Source: Actinomycetota bacterium (GTDB lineage Bacteria > Actinomycetota > Actinomycetes > S36-B12 > UBA5976). From it: DNA of 55,905 nucleotides. The first letter of the stretch is position 1, and every line of letters starts with the position of its first letter. A program made the position numbers and the translations under genes. Location: the NCBI GenBank assembly GCA_009885745.1, contig VFKC01000017.1:1-55905 (forward strand), in the 5' to 3' direction. Below, in pieces: positions 28,700 to 37,965 of this stretch. Under the pieces are notes generated by a model. The model worked only from the letters and a program-made list of their open reading frames with translations, was not told the origin of the DNA and ran no database searches.

Positions 28700-29950
28700 G
28701 TGAGCGCAACAACTTCTCGGATTTACCTCGCCAGGCTGGCGGGGACTTCTGTGTTTGATCCTGCAGGCGATCAGGTCGGAAAAATCCGGGACATAGTTGT
28801 AAATTCAAGAATTAATATCAAGGCCCCCACCGTTTTAGGTTTAGTTGTTGAAGTAGCGCCTAGGCGTCGTATCTTCGTCCCGATGTCGCGGGTAACCGCG
28901 ATTGACCCAGGCACTGTTGTTACCAGCGGAGTAGTGAACCTGCGCCGATTTGAGCGTCGAGCTGAAGAGACTTTAGTTATTGCCGAACTTCTTGACCGTA
29001 AAGTTACTCTGAATTCCTCTGGAAATAGCGTCACCATTCAAGACATCGCAATGAGCCAAGATCGCACTCGCGAATGGGTTATTTCCAGAATCTTTATTCG
29101 CGAGCATGGTGCAGGTTTTGGTCGCCGAGGTGCCACTTCTACCGTCGAGTGGAATGCAGTCACAGGCTTATTCCTTGAATCTGAACAGCAACCAGTTGAT
29201 TCTTTGTTGGCTTCGGTGGAACAAATGCGTCCTGCTGACCTCGCGAATCTCTTACAAGAATTGCCTCAAAAGCGCCGGCTAGAACTCATTAGTGGGTTGG
29301 ATCTAGAAAAACTTGCAGATGTTTTTGAAGAACTTCCCGAGGATGATCGAGTTGAAATCATGACTGCCATGGGGATGGATCGCGCACGTGAGGTTCTTGA
29401 AGAAATGGATCCTGATGATGCGGCCGACTTGCTCAGCGAACTGCCTCCTGAACAAGCCCAAGAATATCTCGATGGCATGGAACCTGAAGAAGCCGATGAC
29501 CTTCGTCGACTACTGGCATATGACGATTTCTCAGCCGGTGGCATGATGACCACAGAGCCAGTAATTCTGGCTCCGGATGCCACTGTCGCTGAGGCTTTAG
29601 CCCATTTGCGTGTTGCAGAGTTGTCTCCAGCCTTAGCCTCACAGGCTTACGTTGTGCGCCCTCCTACCGAAACCCCAACTGGGCGCTATATAGGTGTGGC
29701 ACATGTACAGCGTTTGCTTAGAGAGCCGCCTTCAGCTCTTGTCTCAGGCATCTTGGATACGTCGCTCGAGCCAATCGGACCTGGCGCACCTCTCGGTCAG
29801 GTTGCTCGATATTTTGCAACCTACAACTTGGTGGCTTTACCTGTTGTAGACGAGAATGATCATTTGATTGGTGCAGTCACAATTGACGATGTTATTGACC
29901 ACATGTTGCCGGAAAATTGGCGAGAAAACGAGATAGATGAGGAGGGCTGA
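28700..29950 (+). CDS. PRC-barrel + MgtE N-terminal + CBS domain protein
   Basis: MgtE_N repeats (LEEMDPDDAADLLSELPPEQAQEYLDGMEPEEADDLRRLL), AGGMMTTEPVIL, C-terminal CBS VDENDHLIGAVTIDDVIDHM; no MgtE membrane domain. Confidence 0.9.
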   Translation: MSATTSRIYLARLAGTSVFDPAGDQVGKIRDIVVNSRINIKAPTVLGLVVEVAPRRRIFVPMSRVTAIDPGTVVTSGVVNLRRFERRAEETLVIAELLDRKVTLNSSGNSVTIQDIAMSQDRTREWVISRIFIREHGAGFGRRGATSTVEWNAVTGLFLESEQQPVDSLLASVEQMRPADLANLLQELPQKRRLELISGLDLEKLADVFEELPEDDRVEIMTAMGMDRAREVLEEMDPDDAADLLSELPPEQAQEYLDGMEPEEADDLRRLLAYDDFSAGGMMTTEPVILAPDATVAEALAHLRVAELSPALASQAYVVRPPTETPTGRYIGVAHVQRLLREPPSALVSGILDTSLEPIGPGAPLGQVARYFATYNLVALPVVDENDHLIGAVTIDDVIDHMLPENWRENEIDEEG

Positions 29951-29952
29951 TT

Positions 29953-30477
29953 ATGGCACGCAAGACTTCACGTGGACCACGCTTGGATCAGCCGCTAGAG
30001 CGTAGTCGTTCACTTCGTCCTTCAGTTGATTCCGAAACAGCTGGTCGCGTTAGCGAACGAGTTGCCCGGTTCTTAGGCTCTTGGCGTTTTTTGGGTTATA
30101 TGACTCTTGCAATCGCTGTTTGGGTACTTTGGAATATTTTCGCTCCAGAGAATCTGACCGTGGATGGTTACCCATTCCTGTTTTTAACTTTAGTTTTATC
30201 GTTGCAGGCTTCATATGCAGCCCCGCTAATTTTGTTGGCGCAAAATCGACAAGCCGATCGAGATCGGGTGCAGTTTAAGGAAGATCGCGATCAGACCGAA
30301 CGCTTACTGGCCGATGCTGATTATTTAACTCGTGAAATTGCATCCTTGCGATTAGCGCTAGGTGAAATGGCCACTCGAGATTACTTGCGCGGAGAAATTC
30401 GTGACTTACTCGAAGAATTTGCTGAACTACTTAAGACCTCAAAATCACAAGATTCTTCGTCAGAAGAAAATGCCTAA
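29953..30477 (+). CDS. DUF1003 membrane protein
   Basis: GSWRFLGYMTLAIAVWVLWNIFAPENLTVDGYPFLFLTLVLSLQASYAAPLILLAQNRQADRDR. Confidence 0.93.
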   Translation: MARKTSRGPRLDQPLERSRSLRPSVDSETAGRVSERVARFLGSWRFLGYMTLAIAVWVLWNIFAPENLTVDGYPFLFLTLVLSLQASYAAPLILLAQNRQADRDRVQFKEDRDQTERLLADADYLTREIASLRLALGEMATRDYLRGEIRDLLEEFAELLKTSKSQDSSSEENA

Positions 30478-31627
30478 ACTTAATCCCTTTGGAGAACGCG
30501 TGAGTTTGTCCCGTACCGCAATTGATGCTGCCCTATCAACAGTTATTGACCCAGAAATCCGCAAACCTATTACCGAAGTTGGTATGGTCAAAGGCGTTGA
30601 AGTCTCAGCCAAAGGTGTTGTCACTGTTGGGGTATTCCTAACAATTTCTGCCTGTCCGATGCAGGACACAATCGTGCAGAGCGTTAAGGATGCAGTTTCC
30701 AAGGTCGAAGGTGTGACTGGCGTTGAAGTTGATCTCGATGTCATGAGTGACGAACAACGAGCGGCCCTTCGTGAACAATTACAAGGACCCACTAAAGAGA
30801 TTCGTTTCAACCGACCTGAATCACTAACACGCATCTATGCCATCGCTTCTGGTAAAGGTGGCGTTGGAAAGTCGTCGATTACAACAAACCTCGCCGTTGC
30901 TATGGCCGCGCAAGGTCTATCCGTGGGCATTGTTGATGCAGATATTTATGGCCACTCAATCCCAGACATGATGGGAATTACCGCTTCGCCATTGCGCGTG
31001 GACAGCATGATCATGCCCCCAGAACGCTTTGGTGTGCGCGTGATGTCGATGCTTCCCCTTAAGCGTGAGGGACGTCATGAGCCACTGGCTATGCGTGGGC
31101 CAATGCTTCATAAATATCTTGAATCATTTCTGGCCGAGGTTTGGTGGGGTGACCTAGATGTGCTGCTTTTGGATCTTCCGCCAGGCACTGGTGACATTGC
31201 AATCAGTACCGCACGTCTGTTACCCGCCAGTGAATTGATTATCGTTACGACACCTCAACCAGCAGCTGCTGATGTTGCTATTCGTGCTGGCATGTTGGCG
31301 CCGCAGCTAGAGCAGCGTGTGAGTGGCGTTATCGAAAACATGTCGGCGTTTGCCTGCCCTCATTGCGATGAGCCGATTGACATGTTTGGCGCTGGTGGTG
31401 GTCGGATGGTTTCCGAGGTACTAACTGACAAACTCGGCGTAGATGTGCCGCTGTTAGGCAAAATCGCCTTTGATCCAAACCTGCGCGTTGGTGGAGATGC
31501 CGGTGAACCTTTGGTACTTAGCCAGCCAGACGCGCCTGCTGCAATAGCGCTTAAAGAGATTGCTCTTGAACTAACCACTCGCAGTCGTGGACTTATCGGC
31601 AAGAACTTAGGCGTTCAGCCTAAGTAA
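30470..31627 (+). CDS. mrp: Mrp/NBP35-family P-loop ATPase (Fe-S carrier)
   Basis: DUF59-like N-terminus (VIDPEIRKPITEVGMV), SGKGGVGKSSITTNLA, CPHC; start overlaps DUF1003 stop. Confidence 0.95.
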   Translation: MPKLNPFGERVSLSRTAIDAALSTVIDPEIRKPITEVGMVKGVEVSAKGVVTVGVFLTISACPMQDTIVQSVKDAVSKVEGVTGVEVDLDVMSDEQRAALREQLQGPTKEIRFNRPESLTRIYAIASGKGGVGKSSITTNLAVAMAAQGLSVGIVDADIYGHSIPDMMGITASPLRVDSMIMPPERFGVRVMSMLPLKREGRHEPLAMRGPMLHKYLESFLAEVWWGDLDVLLLDLPPGTGDIAISTARLLPASELIIVTTPQPAAADVAIRAGMLAPQLEQRVSGVIENMSAFACPHCDEPIDMFGAGGGRMVSEVLTDKLGVDVPLLGKIAFDPNLRVGGDAGEPLVLSQPDAPAAIALKEIALELTTRSRGLIGKNLGVQPK

Positions 31628-32888
31628 GAGTCTGACTCACAACTGGAGTTCGGGTGAAACTGAAAAACCGGTTTCCAAATGTTTCAAGCCATCGTCTCAG
31701 TCGCGGTTCTAGGAACTGCAGGGACACTATCGAGATCAAAATGGTGCAACTAAGGATTAGTAAATACCGAGGCACAAAATGAGTACTGGTCGCCTGGCCA
31801 AGAATTGGGATGTTCTGGCTGGCGCCATAATAAATTTCTAGAACTACTCGATGCCAGATGAAAACTGGGAATGACAATTTTCCAGCCCATAAAAACCATG
31901 AACGCATTTGCATAGTTAGTTTCGCATCCGGTTGACTAGCTAAAGCCACAAGCAATGGGGCCAGACATATTGGTGATACAAAAGCGGCAGCTGCAAGTGA
32001 GTAGCGATCGATAACCATGAAGACAACTAAAGCCACTACGGACAAGATCCAGATGTAAGTCGTGGATTGATAACTCTTGTTGTTGAGATGATTGCGAATG
32101 ATCAAACCGCCATTGAACCCAATAAGCGCTCTACCTAGGGCGGAAATACCCCAAATCTCGCCATAGTAGTCAATGAATGCACGATCTAAAACAAAACCGA
32201 TTGCCAATAAGATAAATCCCACGCCAAACAAAATCCAGATATTACTTAAGCGTCCGACTCTTGAGGTGAATGCCGACACCACATTAGCCCACCAGATTGC
32301 CGACAAACTCCAAAGCGGCGCACACCAAAATATTGAAGCCTCAACTGCAATTTGAAGCATGAGTGCAGCGCTCAACCACGACAGCCAACCATTTTCAGAA
32401 ATTAACCAAGTTGAAATATTCTGCGCAGAACATTCAAATGCAGTCGATACGCCATCCGTTGTACCTAAACAAAGTGACTGGGAGATTTTGACGAGTAAGG
32501 CAGCAACAACCACGATGAACATAAGAGGCCAAAGGCGAATAAATCTTTTCCATAAGAAAAGCGCAGGCGATAACTGTCCGGCTGAAATTTTGGCGATCTG
32601 ATCGAATAAGACAAAGCCACTAATGAGGAAAAAGAAATCAACAACAAGGTAGTGAATGTTGATGACATTGAAATCAGTAACGCTATTTCCCCCACGAACA
32701 TGCCAAGAGACAACAATTAGCGCTGCGATTCCGCGAGCAAGGTCAATATAAGGATTACGCTTTTTAGCCGTTTCAAATATTTGAGACTGGTTCTTTGAAT
32801 TTAATAACTTGTTTTTCTTCATTTTTTTTAAATTATCAGCGAAAACACGCACCACTGAACCAAAAGTGCGAACTGTGTCATATCTCAT
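31620..32888 (-). CDS. Acyltransferase 3 (OafA/YrhL-like) membrane protein
   Basis: NPYIDLARGIAALIVVSWHV, multi-TM, VVDFFFLISGFVL. Confidence 0.9.
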   Translation of the reverse strand: MRYDTVRTFGSVVRVFADNLKKMKKNKLLNSKNQSQIFETAKKRNPYIDLARGIAALIVVSWHVRGGNSVTDFNVINIHYLVVDFFFLISGFVLFDQIAKISAGQLSPALFLWKRFIRLWPLMFIVVVAALLVKISQSLCLGTTDGVSTAFECSAQNISTWLISENGWLSWLSAALMLQIAVEASIFWCAPLWSLSAIWWANVVSAFTSRVGRLSNIWILFGVGFILLAIGFVLDRAFIDYYGEIWGISALGRALIGFNGGLIIRNHLNNKSYQSTTYIWILSVVALVVFMVIDRYSLAAAAFVSPICLAPLLVALASQPDAKLTMQMRSWFLWAGKLSFPVFIWHRVVLEIYYGASQNIPILGQATSTHFVPRYLLILSCTILISIVSLQFLEPRLRRWLETFGNRFFSFTRTPVVSQTLT

Positions 32889-32990
32889 AAGAACTGAGTT
32901 TCAACAACAACTCTCTGTGCTTAAGACCCCTATACAAAACAGTGCGAGCTTACTGATTCCATCCGTCCTAAATGAGTAGGCTCTAAGTTA

Positions 32991-33770
32991 ATGAAACTTT
33001 TCCTTGCTTTGGCGCGCGCGTCACATTTTGGGCCTACCGTACTTGTGTCAGCCGTGGCTGGGGCATTCACGGCCAAGGCGTGGCAACTAAATCTTGCTTT
33101 GCCAATTGCGCTGATCGTGTTCGTTGGTCAACTATGCATTGGCTGGAGCAACGATGCGATCGATGCAGATAGCGACATCTTGCAAGATAGAAAAGAAAAG
33201 CCTGTAGTTGCTCAAGCCATAACAGCCTCAACCCTGACTCGACTTTCAATATTAGCCGCAATAGTTAGCTTGCCAATTAATCTTCTTGGTCCACTTGGCC
33301 TTAAAGCTGGCGCGTTGCACCTATTAGCAATTGGTTCTGGAGTCTCCTACAACTTCTTTTTTAAGAACAATATGTTCTCACCGTTACCCTTTGCTCTTTC
33401 ATTCGGGTTACTGCCGACTTTTATTCTTGTTGGCGCGCAAATTAAACCTCCAGTTTGGGTTTTTCTCTGGGCTGCCTTGCTCGGGATTACCGCACATTTC
33501 GCCAATTGCCTCAAGGACATTGATTCTGACGTAGAGGTTGGCATTAACGGTCTACCTCAACGACTCGGCAAGAAGACCAGTCGTTTCATCACGATAGCCG
33601 GCTTGTTACTGTCAGGAATTGTGGTGTTAGCGCCGGCGGGCTTGATGTTATTGGCGTTAGCCAATTTACCTTTTGCCCTAATTCTTTTGCGGGTGAATTT
33701 AGCGAAGTTTTTTCCCGCACTGATGCTGATTGCATTGGTAAATATTTTCGGTACCATCTACTTTTTTTAA
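32991..33770 (+). CDS. UbiA-family prenyltransferase
   Basis: GWSNDAIDADSDILQDRKEKPV first Asp motif, CLKDIDSDVEVGINGLPQRLG second motif, multiple TMs. Confidence 0.88.
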   Translation: MKLFLALARASHFGPTVLVSAVAGAFTAKAWQLNLALPIALIVFVGQLCIGWSNDAIDADSDILQDRKEKPVVAQAITASTLTRLSILAAIVSLPINLLGPLGLKAGALHLLAIGSGVSYNFFFKNNMFSPLPFALSFGLLPTFILVGAQIKPPVWVFLWAALLGITAHFANCLKDIDSDVEVGINGLPQRLGKKTSRFITIAGLLLSGIVVLAPAGLMLLALANLPFALILLRVNLAKFFPALMLIALVNIFGTIYFF

Positions 33771-33789
33771 AAAACTTAAAACTCTTTAA

Positions 33790-34146
33790 CTAGGTAGCAT
33801 CTGGATCAAAAGTTGCTGGTTCACCATCAATGCGAACAGAGTTTGCCGATTTTTGCCCAACATTGCCATCCATTCCACCATCTTGTTTTTTGGAATTGAG
33901 CATTCCACTGAGGCCATTAGCCATCATTCCCGCAGGTGTTGCCGAACGCACTTTTCCGGCGATGTCAGACAAATCTGGCAAATCCAATGACTCAGTTAAT
34001 TCAGCTGTTGCCTCATTGGCTTTGATCCGCAATGCCTTGATAGCGCGGGCAGTCTTTGTCGCAATTTCAGGCAGTCGATCTGGACCAAATACGATTAGCG
34101 CCAAAATTCCCAGCACCAAGAATTCAGGTAGACCTATGTCAAACAT
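33790..34146 (-). CDS. tatB: Sec-independent translocase TatB
   Basis: MFDIGLPEFLVLGILALIVFGPDRLPEIATKTARAIKALR. Confidence 0.92.
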   Translation of the reverse strand: MFDIGLPEFLVLGILALIVFGPDRLPEIATKTARAIKALRIKANEATAELTESLDLPDLSDIAGKVRSATPAGMMANGLSGMLNSKKQDGGMDGNVGQKSANSVRIDGEPATFDPDAT

Positions 34147-34180
34147 GAATCACCCTCGAATTCTTTAATAGAACAATTTT

Positions 34181-35506
34181 CTATTTCTTTGTTGTTTGAG
34201 AGCCTAAGACAATTGATACATCCGAGCCAACTTGTCTGCGTAAGGAAACACGATCTCCGGCGACTCGAGAGCGAATTCGCACAATCAATTCCTCGCCATT
34301 CTTAATTGGCTGCCCATCGATTGCCGTAACGATGTCTCCGACCTTTAGTGAACTCTTCGAGGCCGGGCCCCCAACGACTATCTCCTGAATCAAAGCGCCA
34401 ACTCCTTGATATGAGACGTCTAGTAGTACCCCAATAACAGGGTGCGTGGATGTTCCAGTGGCCATCAATTCCGTAGCGACACGTTTGGCCTGGTTGATAG
34501 GTATTGCAAAACCCAGTCCGATACTTCCAGTCGGACCACCAAGTGATGACGAACCCAAAGTGGCAATTGCAGAATTAATTCCCACCACTTGACCACGAGA
34601 GTTAATTAGCGGTCCACCTGAATTACCTGGATTAATTGCAGCATCCGTTTGAATTGCATTAATGAATGAAGCCTCAGATTCACCACCTGCTGAAACTGGA
34701 CGATTCAGAGCCGAGATGATTCCACTAGTTACAGTTCCGCTCAGACCAAGAGGTGAACCGATCGCGATTGATAGGTCGCCAACAACTACATCATCTGAGT
34801 TGCCAAGTCTTGACACCGGCAACTTTCCTTTTGCCACTCGCAAGACCGCTAAGTCATACGAAGGATCAGTGCCAACTATGGTGGCGTTCACTTGCGATTG
34901 ATCAGCGAGAGTGACTGTGATTCTTGATCCCGACCCAGCCCCAGTTGCCACATGGTTATTAGTCAGAATAAATGACTCATTAGCTGAACTTCGAATGATG
35001 AATCCTGAACCGCTGCCTTGCCTCGTGCTCGAAGACACTTCAATAGAAACCACGGTAGGTAAGACGGCTTTGGCCAGCCCAGCGATTGAATTAGCAGCTC
35101 TTGGTGAAGTATCACCTGGACTTGTGGGCAAGGTAATGCCGGCGCGCGGTGTCCAGGCGTTATAGGAAGCTAAGGAATAACCGCCGACGCCGGCAAGTAA
35201 GCCACTGACCACGCCAGCGATCACGGCATTGCGCAGACCCTTAGACACTGCTGAGGGTGACTGTGGAGTGGGTGATTGCGCTTGTGGCTGCTGGTATACC
35301 CAAGTGGCCACGTAAGGGAGTTCATTTTCTGGTGCAGCCTGCGGCGCAGCAGGGGTCTGCGGGGTAAATCCAGAAGTTTCAACTGTCACGAAATTTGGGA
35401 TTTCGCCATGTATGGGCGGGGCGTCTGGCAGTGATGGCGTTGGATTTAGGTCAGAAACTGGCTCAGTATTTGCAGTAACAGGCGTTTCCTCAGGCGTGCC
35501 GCTCAT
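34181..35506 (-). CDS. Membrane-anchored trypsin-like serine protease with PDZ (HtrA/DegP)
   Basis: ILTNNHVATG (His), YDLAVLRV (Asp), NPGNSGGPLIN (Ser), PDZ at C-terminus, single TM. Confidence 0.94.
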   Translation of the reverse strand: MSGTPEETPVTANTEPVSDLNPTPSLPDAPPIHGEIPNFVTVETSGFTPQTPAAPQAAPENELPYVATWVYQQPQAQSPTPQSPSAVSKGLRNAVIAGVVSGLLAGVGGYSLASYNAWTPRAGITLPTSPGDTSPRAANSIAGLAKAVLPTVVSIEVSSSTRQGSGSGFIIRSSANESFILTNNHVATGAGSGSRITVTLADQSQVNATIVGTDPSYDLAVLRVAKGKLPVSRLGNSDDVVVGDLSIAIGSPLGLSGTVTSGIISALNRPVSAGGESEASFINAIQTDAAINPGNSGGPLINSRGQVVGINSAIATLGSSSLGGPTGSIGLGFAIPINQAKRVATELMATGTSTHPVIGVLLDVSYQGVGALIQEIVVGGPASKSSLKVGDIVTAIDGQPIKNGEELIVRIRSRVAGDRVSLRRQVGSDVSIVLGSQTTKK

Positions 35507-35608
35507 TTGTAATTTTCCTCGTTCTTTCCGATTTTCCTAATACTTCTATTGTCCCCTAGGTGAGACTCGAATGCCTCATAACGGGACCATTCTTAACCTA
35601 ATACGAAC

Positions 35609-36292
35609 ATGAGCCGTACGCTTACCTATATGGCAATGACTGACCCCCGCGTCCTAGCAATCCACCGAGCATCCTGCGACTACACCGAGTCGTGGTCTGG
35701 CGAGGATGGCATCCGAACCCACGCACGCACGCGTGCTGGCGAAATTGGTTGCGTAGCAATCAGTCCCGGAGCAGGAACGGTCCTGCGCACTTTGGCTAGT
35801 GCTATTGATGCACGTAATGTTGTGGAGATCGGAACTGGCGGCGGAGTCTCCTCGCTATGGCTTCTTGATGGCATGAACCCTGAGGGCGTTCTTACGAGCG
35901 TGGACAATGAGGCCGAGCATCAGTTGATTGCCAAGGAAGCAATCGCTCAAGCTGGTATCGCTACCAATCGCGTGCGCTTAATAAATGGCCGACCAGAAGA
36001 AGTTCTTGATCGTCTCACTCAGGGCGCTTATGACATGGTTCTAATTTCGACAAATCCAATTGATGTTGCCGGCCATGTTGAAGTTGCCCTAAATCTTCTT
36101 CGACCAAATGGTTTACTGGTCATTAATCAAGCTCTTTGGAATGACAAAGTCGCCGATCCTGCTGCGCGTGATGCTGAAACAATCGCAATGCGCGGAGTAG
36201 TTGAGTCAATCGCAAATCATGAACAGCTATCAGGCACACTATTGCCAGTTGGTGGCGGCATGTTAGTGGCCGTTAAAAAATCAGATGTCTGA
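35609..36292 (+). CDS. SAM-dependent O-methyltransferase (Rv1220c-like)
   Basis: VVEIGTGGGVSSLWLLDGMNPEGVLTSVDNEAEHQ. Confidence 0.9.
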   Translation: MSRTLTYMAMTDPRVLAIHRASCDYTESWSGEDGIRTHARTRAGEIGCVAISPGAGTVLRTLASAIDARNVVEIGTGGGVSSLWLLDGMNPEGVLTSVDNEAEHQLIAKEAIAQAGIATNRVRLINGRPEEVLDRLTQGAYDMVLISTNPIDVAGHVEVALNLLRPNGLLVINQALWNDKVADPAARDAETIAMRGVVESIANHEQLSGTLLPVGGGMLVAVKKSDV

Positions 36293-36343
36293 ACGGCTTT
36301 AAGATTTATGGACCGCACCTAAGAAAGTCTCGCTTCCTCGCGG

Positions 36344-36394
36344 GTTCTACTTCTTTGGCAGTTCTATTTCTTTGGCAGTTCTATTTCTTTGGCA
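36344..36394. repeat. 3 x 17-bp tandem repeat GTTCTA(C/T)TTCTTTGGCA
   Basis: Units 36344-36360, 36361-36377, 36378-36394; the last overlaps the 3' end of the DUF3117 gene. Confidence 0.95.
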
Positions 36395-36563
36395 TAGACG
36401 CGACAGTGTCCTTCAGGACCGCACCTAAATCTTTAACTTCTTGAGCGTTAAGTTCAACAACGAGACGGCCGCCGCCTTCTAATGGAACTCGCAAAACATA
36501 GCCACGGCCTTCTTTGGGACACTCCATTGGACCGTCGCCGGTCCGAGGCTTCATTGCCGCCAT
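36381..36563 (-). CDS. DUF3117 family small protein
   Basis: MAAMKPRTGDGPMECPKEGRGYVLRVPLEGGGRLVVELN, near-invariant actinobacterial small protein. Confidence 0.95.
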   Translation of the reverse strand: MAAMKPRTGDGPMECPKEGRGYVLRVPLEGGGRLVVELNAQEVKDLGAVLKDTVASMPKK

Positions 36564-36666
36564 TTTGCAGTCCCCTATCGTGGTTAAAGTACCGTTCTAT
36601 TATCCCGCACAAATGCGACGAAACGAAATCAGGTAAGCCAAAAACTCCTAAAACCTGGCCTTTAGG

Positions 36667-37125
36667 CTAGATTTTGCCCTGTTCCACCAAATTGGCGAAC
36701 TTTGCCAGAGATTTGCGAACACCAGAGACAAATAGCGGCTTCATTAGCCAAAAACCAATTTTCCCAATAATGCCCATTGGGAGTTTAAGATCTTCACTCC
36801 AAATGAATCTGCTGGTTTGTGCGCTTAGTGCGTTCACGGCAAAGGTTCCAGTTCCCTTTACAACACGACCAGTATGTAAAACATCACAGCGGTGTGGTGG
36901 ATCCCACCTGGTAATTTCCATGGTGTCGAGAAAACCGATTTTCCAAATTCCGGTGAAAGCCTCGATCTGTCCGCCAATCTCTTTGCCATCCCCATGAACT
37001 GGCTTAACACGGGTCCCAAGCATCCACTTATCTTGCGCGGTCCAATTTGTGATGGCATCCCACACATGCTGCGTGGTTGTTTGGATGTCGACCGTTACTT
37101 CTACATGCTCTAATTTCAATGTCAT
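36667..37125 (-). CDS. SRPBCC family protein
   Basis: VEVTVDIQTTTQHVWDAITNWTAQDKWMLGTRV. Confidence 0.85.
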   Translation of the reverse strand: MTLKLEHVEVTVDIQTTTQHVWDAITNWTAQDKWMLGTRVKPVHGDGKEIGGQIEAFTGIWKIGFLDTMEITRWDPPHRCDVLHTGRVVKGTGTFAVNALSAQTSRFIWSEDLKLPMGIIGKIGFWLMKPLFVSGVRKSLAKFANLVEQGKI

Positions 37126-37928
37126 TCAGCAATCTGTTCAGGTAATTCATCTGCGCTAGTTCGCAATTCTGTCCGTAAATCTACCGCGTGAGAACGCTTC
37201 GCGCTTGCCTCAAGAAGAATACCTACTGCTTCATCTATGTCATCTGTGACATGAAACATATCTAAATCATCAATTGAAATTTTTCCATCGAATGCGACCG
37301 TATTCCTCAACCACTCAACAAGCGGAGTCCAATAAGCCTTACCCATCAGCACCACTGGGAAAGATGTGACTTTTTTGGTTTGTACCAAAGTCAATGCTTC
37401 GAACAATTCATCCAAAGTCCCATAGCCGCCAGGAAATACCACAAATCCTTGCGCATACTTTATAAACATTGTTTTGCGCGCGAAGAAATAACGAAAATCA
37501 ATCGCTAACTCGACGTATTTATTTAATCCTTGCTCAAAGGGAAGTTCAATCCCAAGTCCAACTGAAAGTCCAGGCTCAGCAAAGCATCCTTTATTTGCCG
37601 CTTCCATAATTCCTGGTCCGCCACCAGTGATGATGTTGAACCCACTCGCAGATAAGCGTCGAGCTAGCTCCTCGGCTGTTGCATACATCGGGTCATCAGG
37701 TGAAGTTCTCGCGCTACCAAAAATACTAAAGGCCGGTCCAAGTTCGGCTAAGGCGCCAAATCCATTCACAAACTCCGATTGAATGCGCATGACACGCCAT
37801 GGGTCTTCATGTACCCATTCTGTGGCACCGCGCGAATCTAGCAGGCGCTGATCTGTTGTAGTTCTGACTCTGGCATGACCTCGACGGGTAATAGGTCCCT
37901 GACGTTGGACGCTTTCGTGTTCGCTCAT
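37122..37928 (-). CDS. TIGR00730/LOG family Rossmann protein
   Basis: SIFGSARTSPDD, ITGGGPGIMEAANKG, FPGGYGTLDELFE. Confidence 0.95.
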   Translation of the reverse strand: MSEHESVQRQGPITRRGHARVRTTTDQRLLDSRGATEWVHEDPWRVMRIQSEFVNGFGALAELGPAFSIFGSARTSPDDPMYATAEELARRLSASGFNIITGGGPGIMEAANKGCFAEPGLSVGLGIELPFEQGLNKYVELAIDFRYFFARKTMFIKYAQGFVVFPGGYGTLDELFEALTLVQTKKVTSFPVVLMGKAYWTPLVEWLRNTVAFDGKISIDDLDMFHVTDDIDEAVGILLEASAKRSHAVDLRTELRTSADELPEQIAE

Positions 37929-37965
37929 GATTACACGCTAGCCCTTAGGCAAGTGCGATGTTGCA

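Noticed and set aside
28560-28700. Mg2+-sensing riboswitch (M-box or ykkC-like) upstream of the MgtE_N gene
   Set aside because: Intergenic region is short and I could not recognise any consensus helices.
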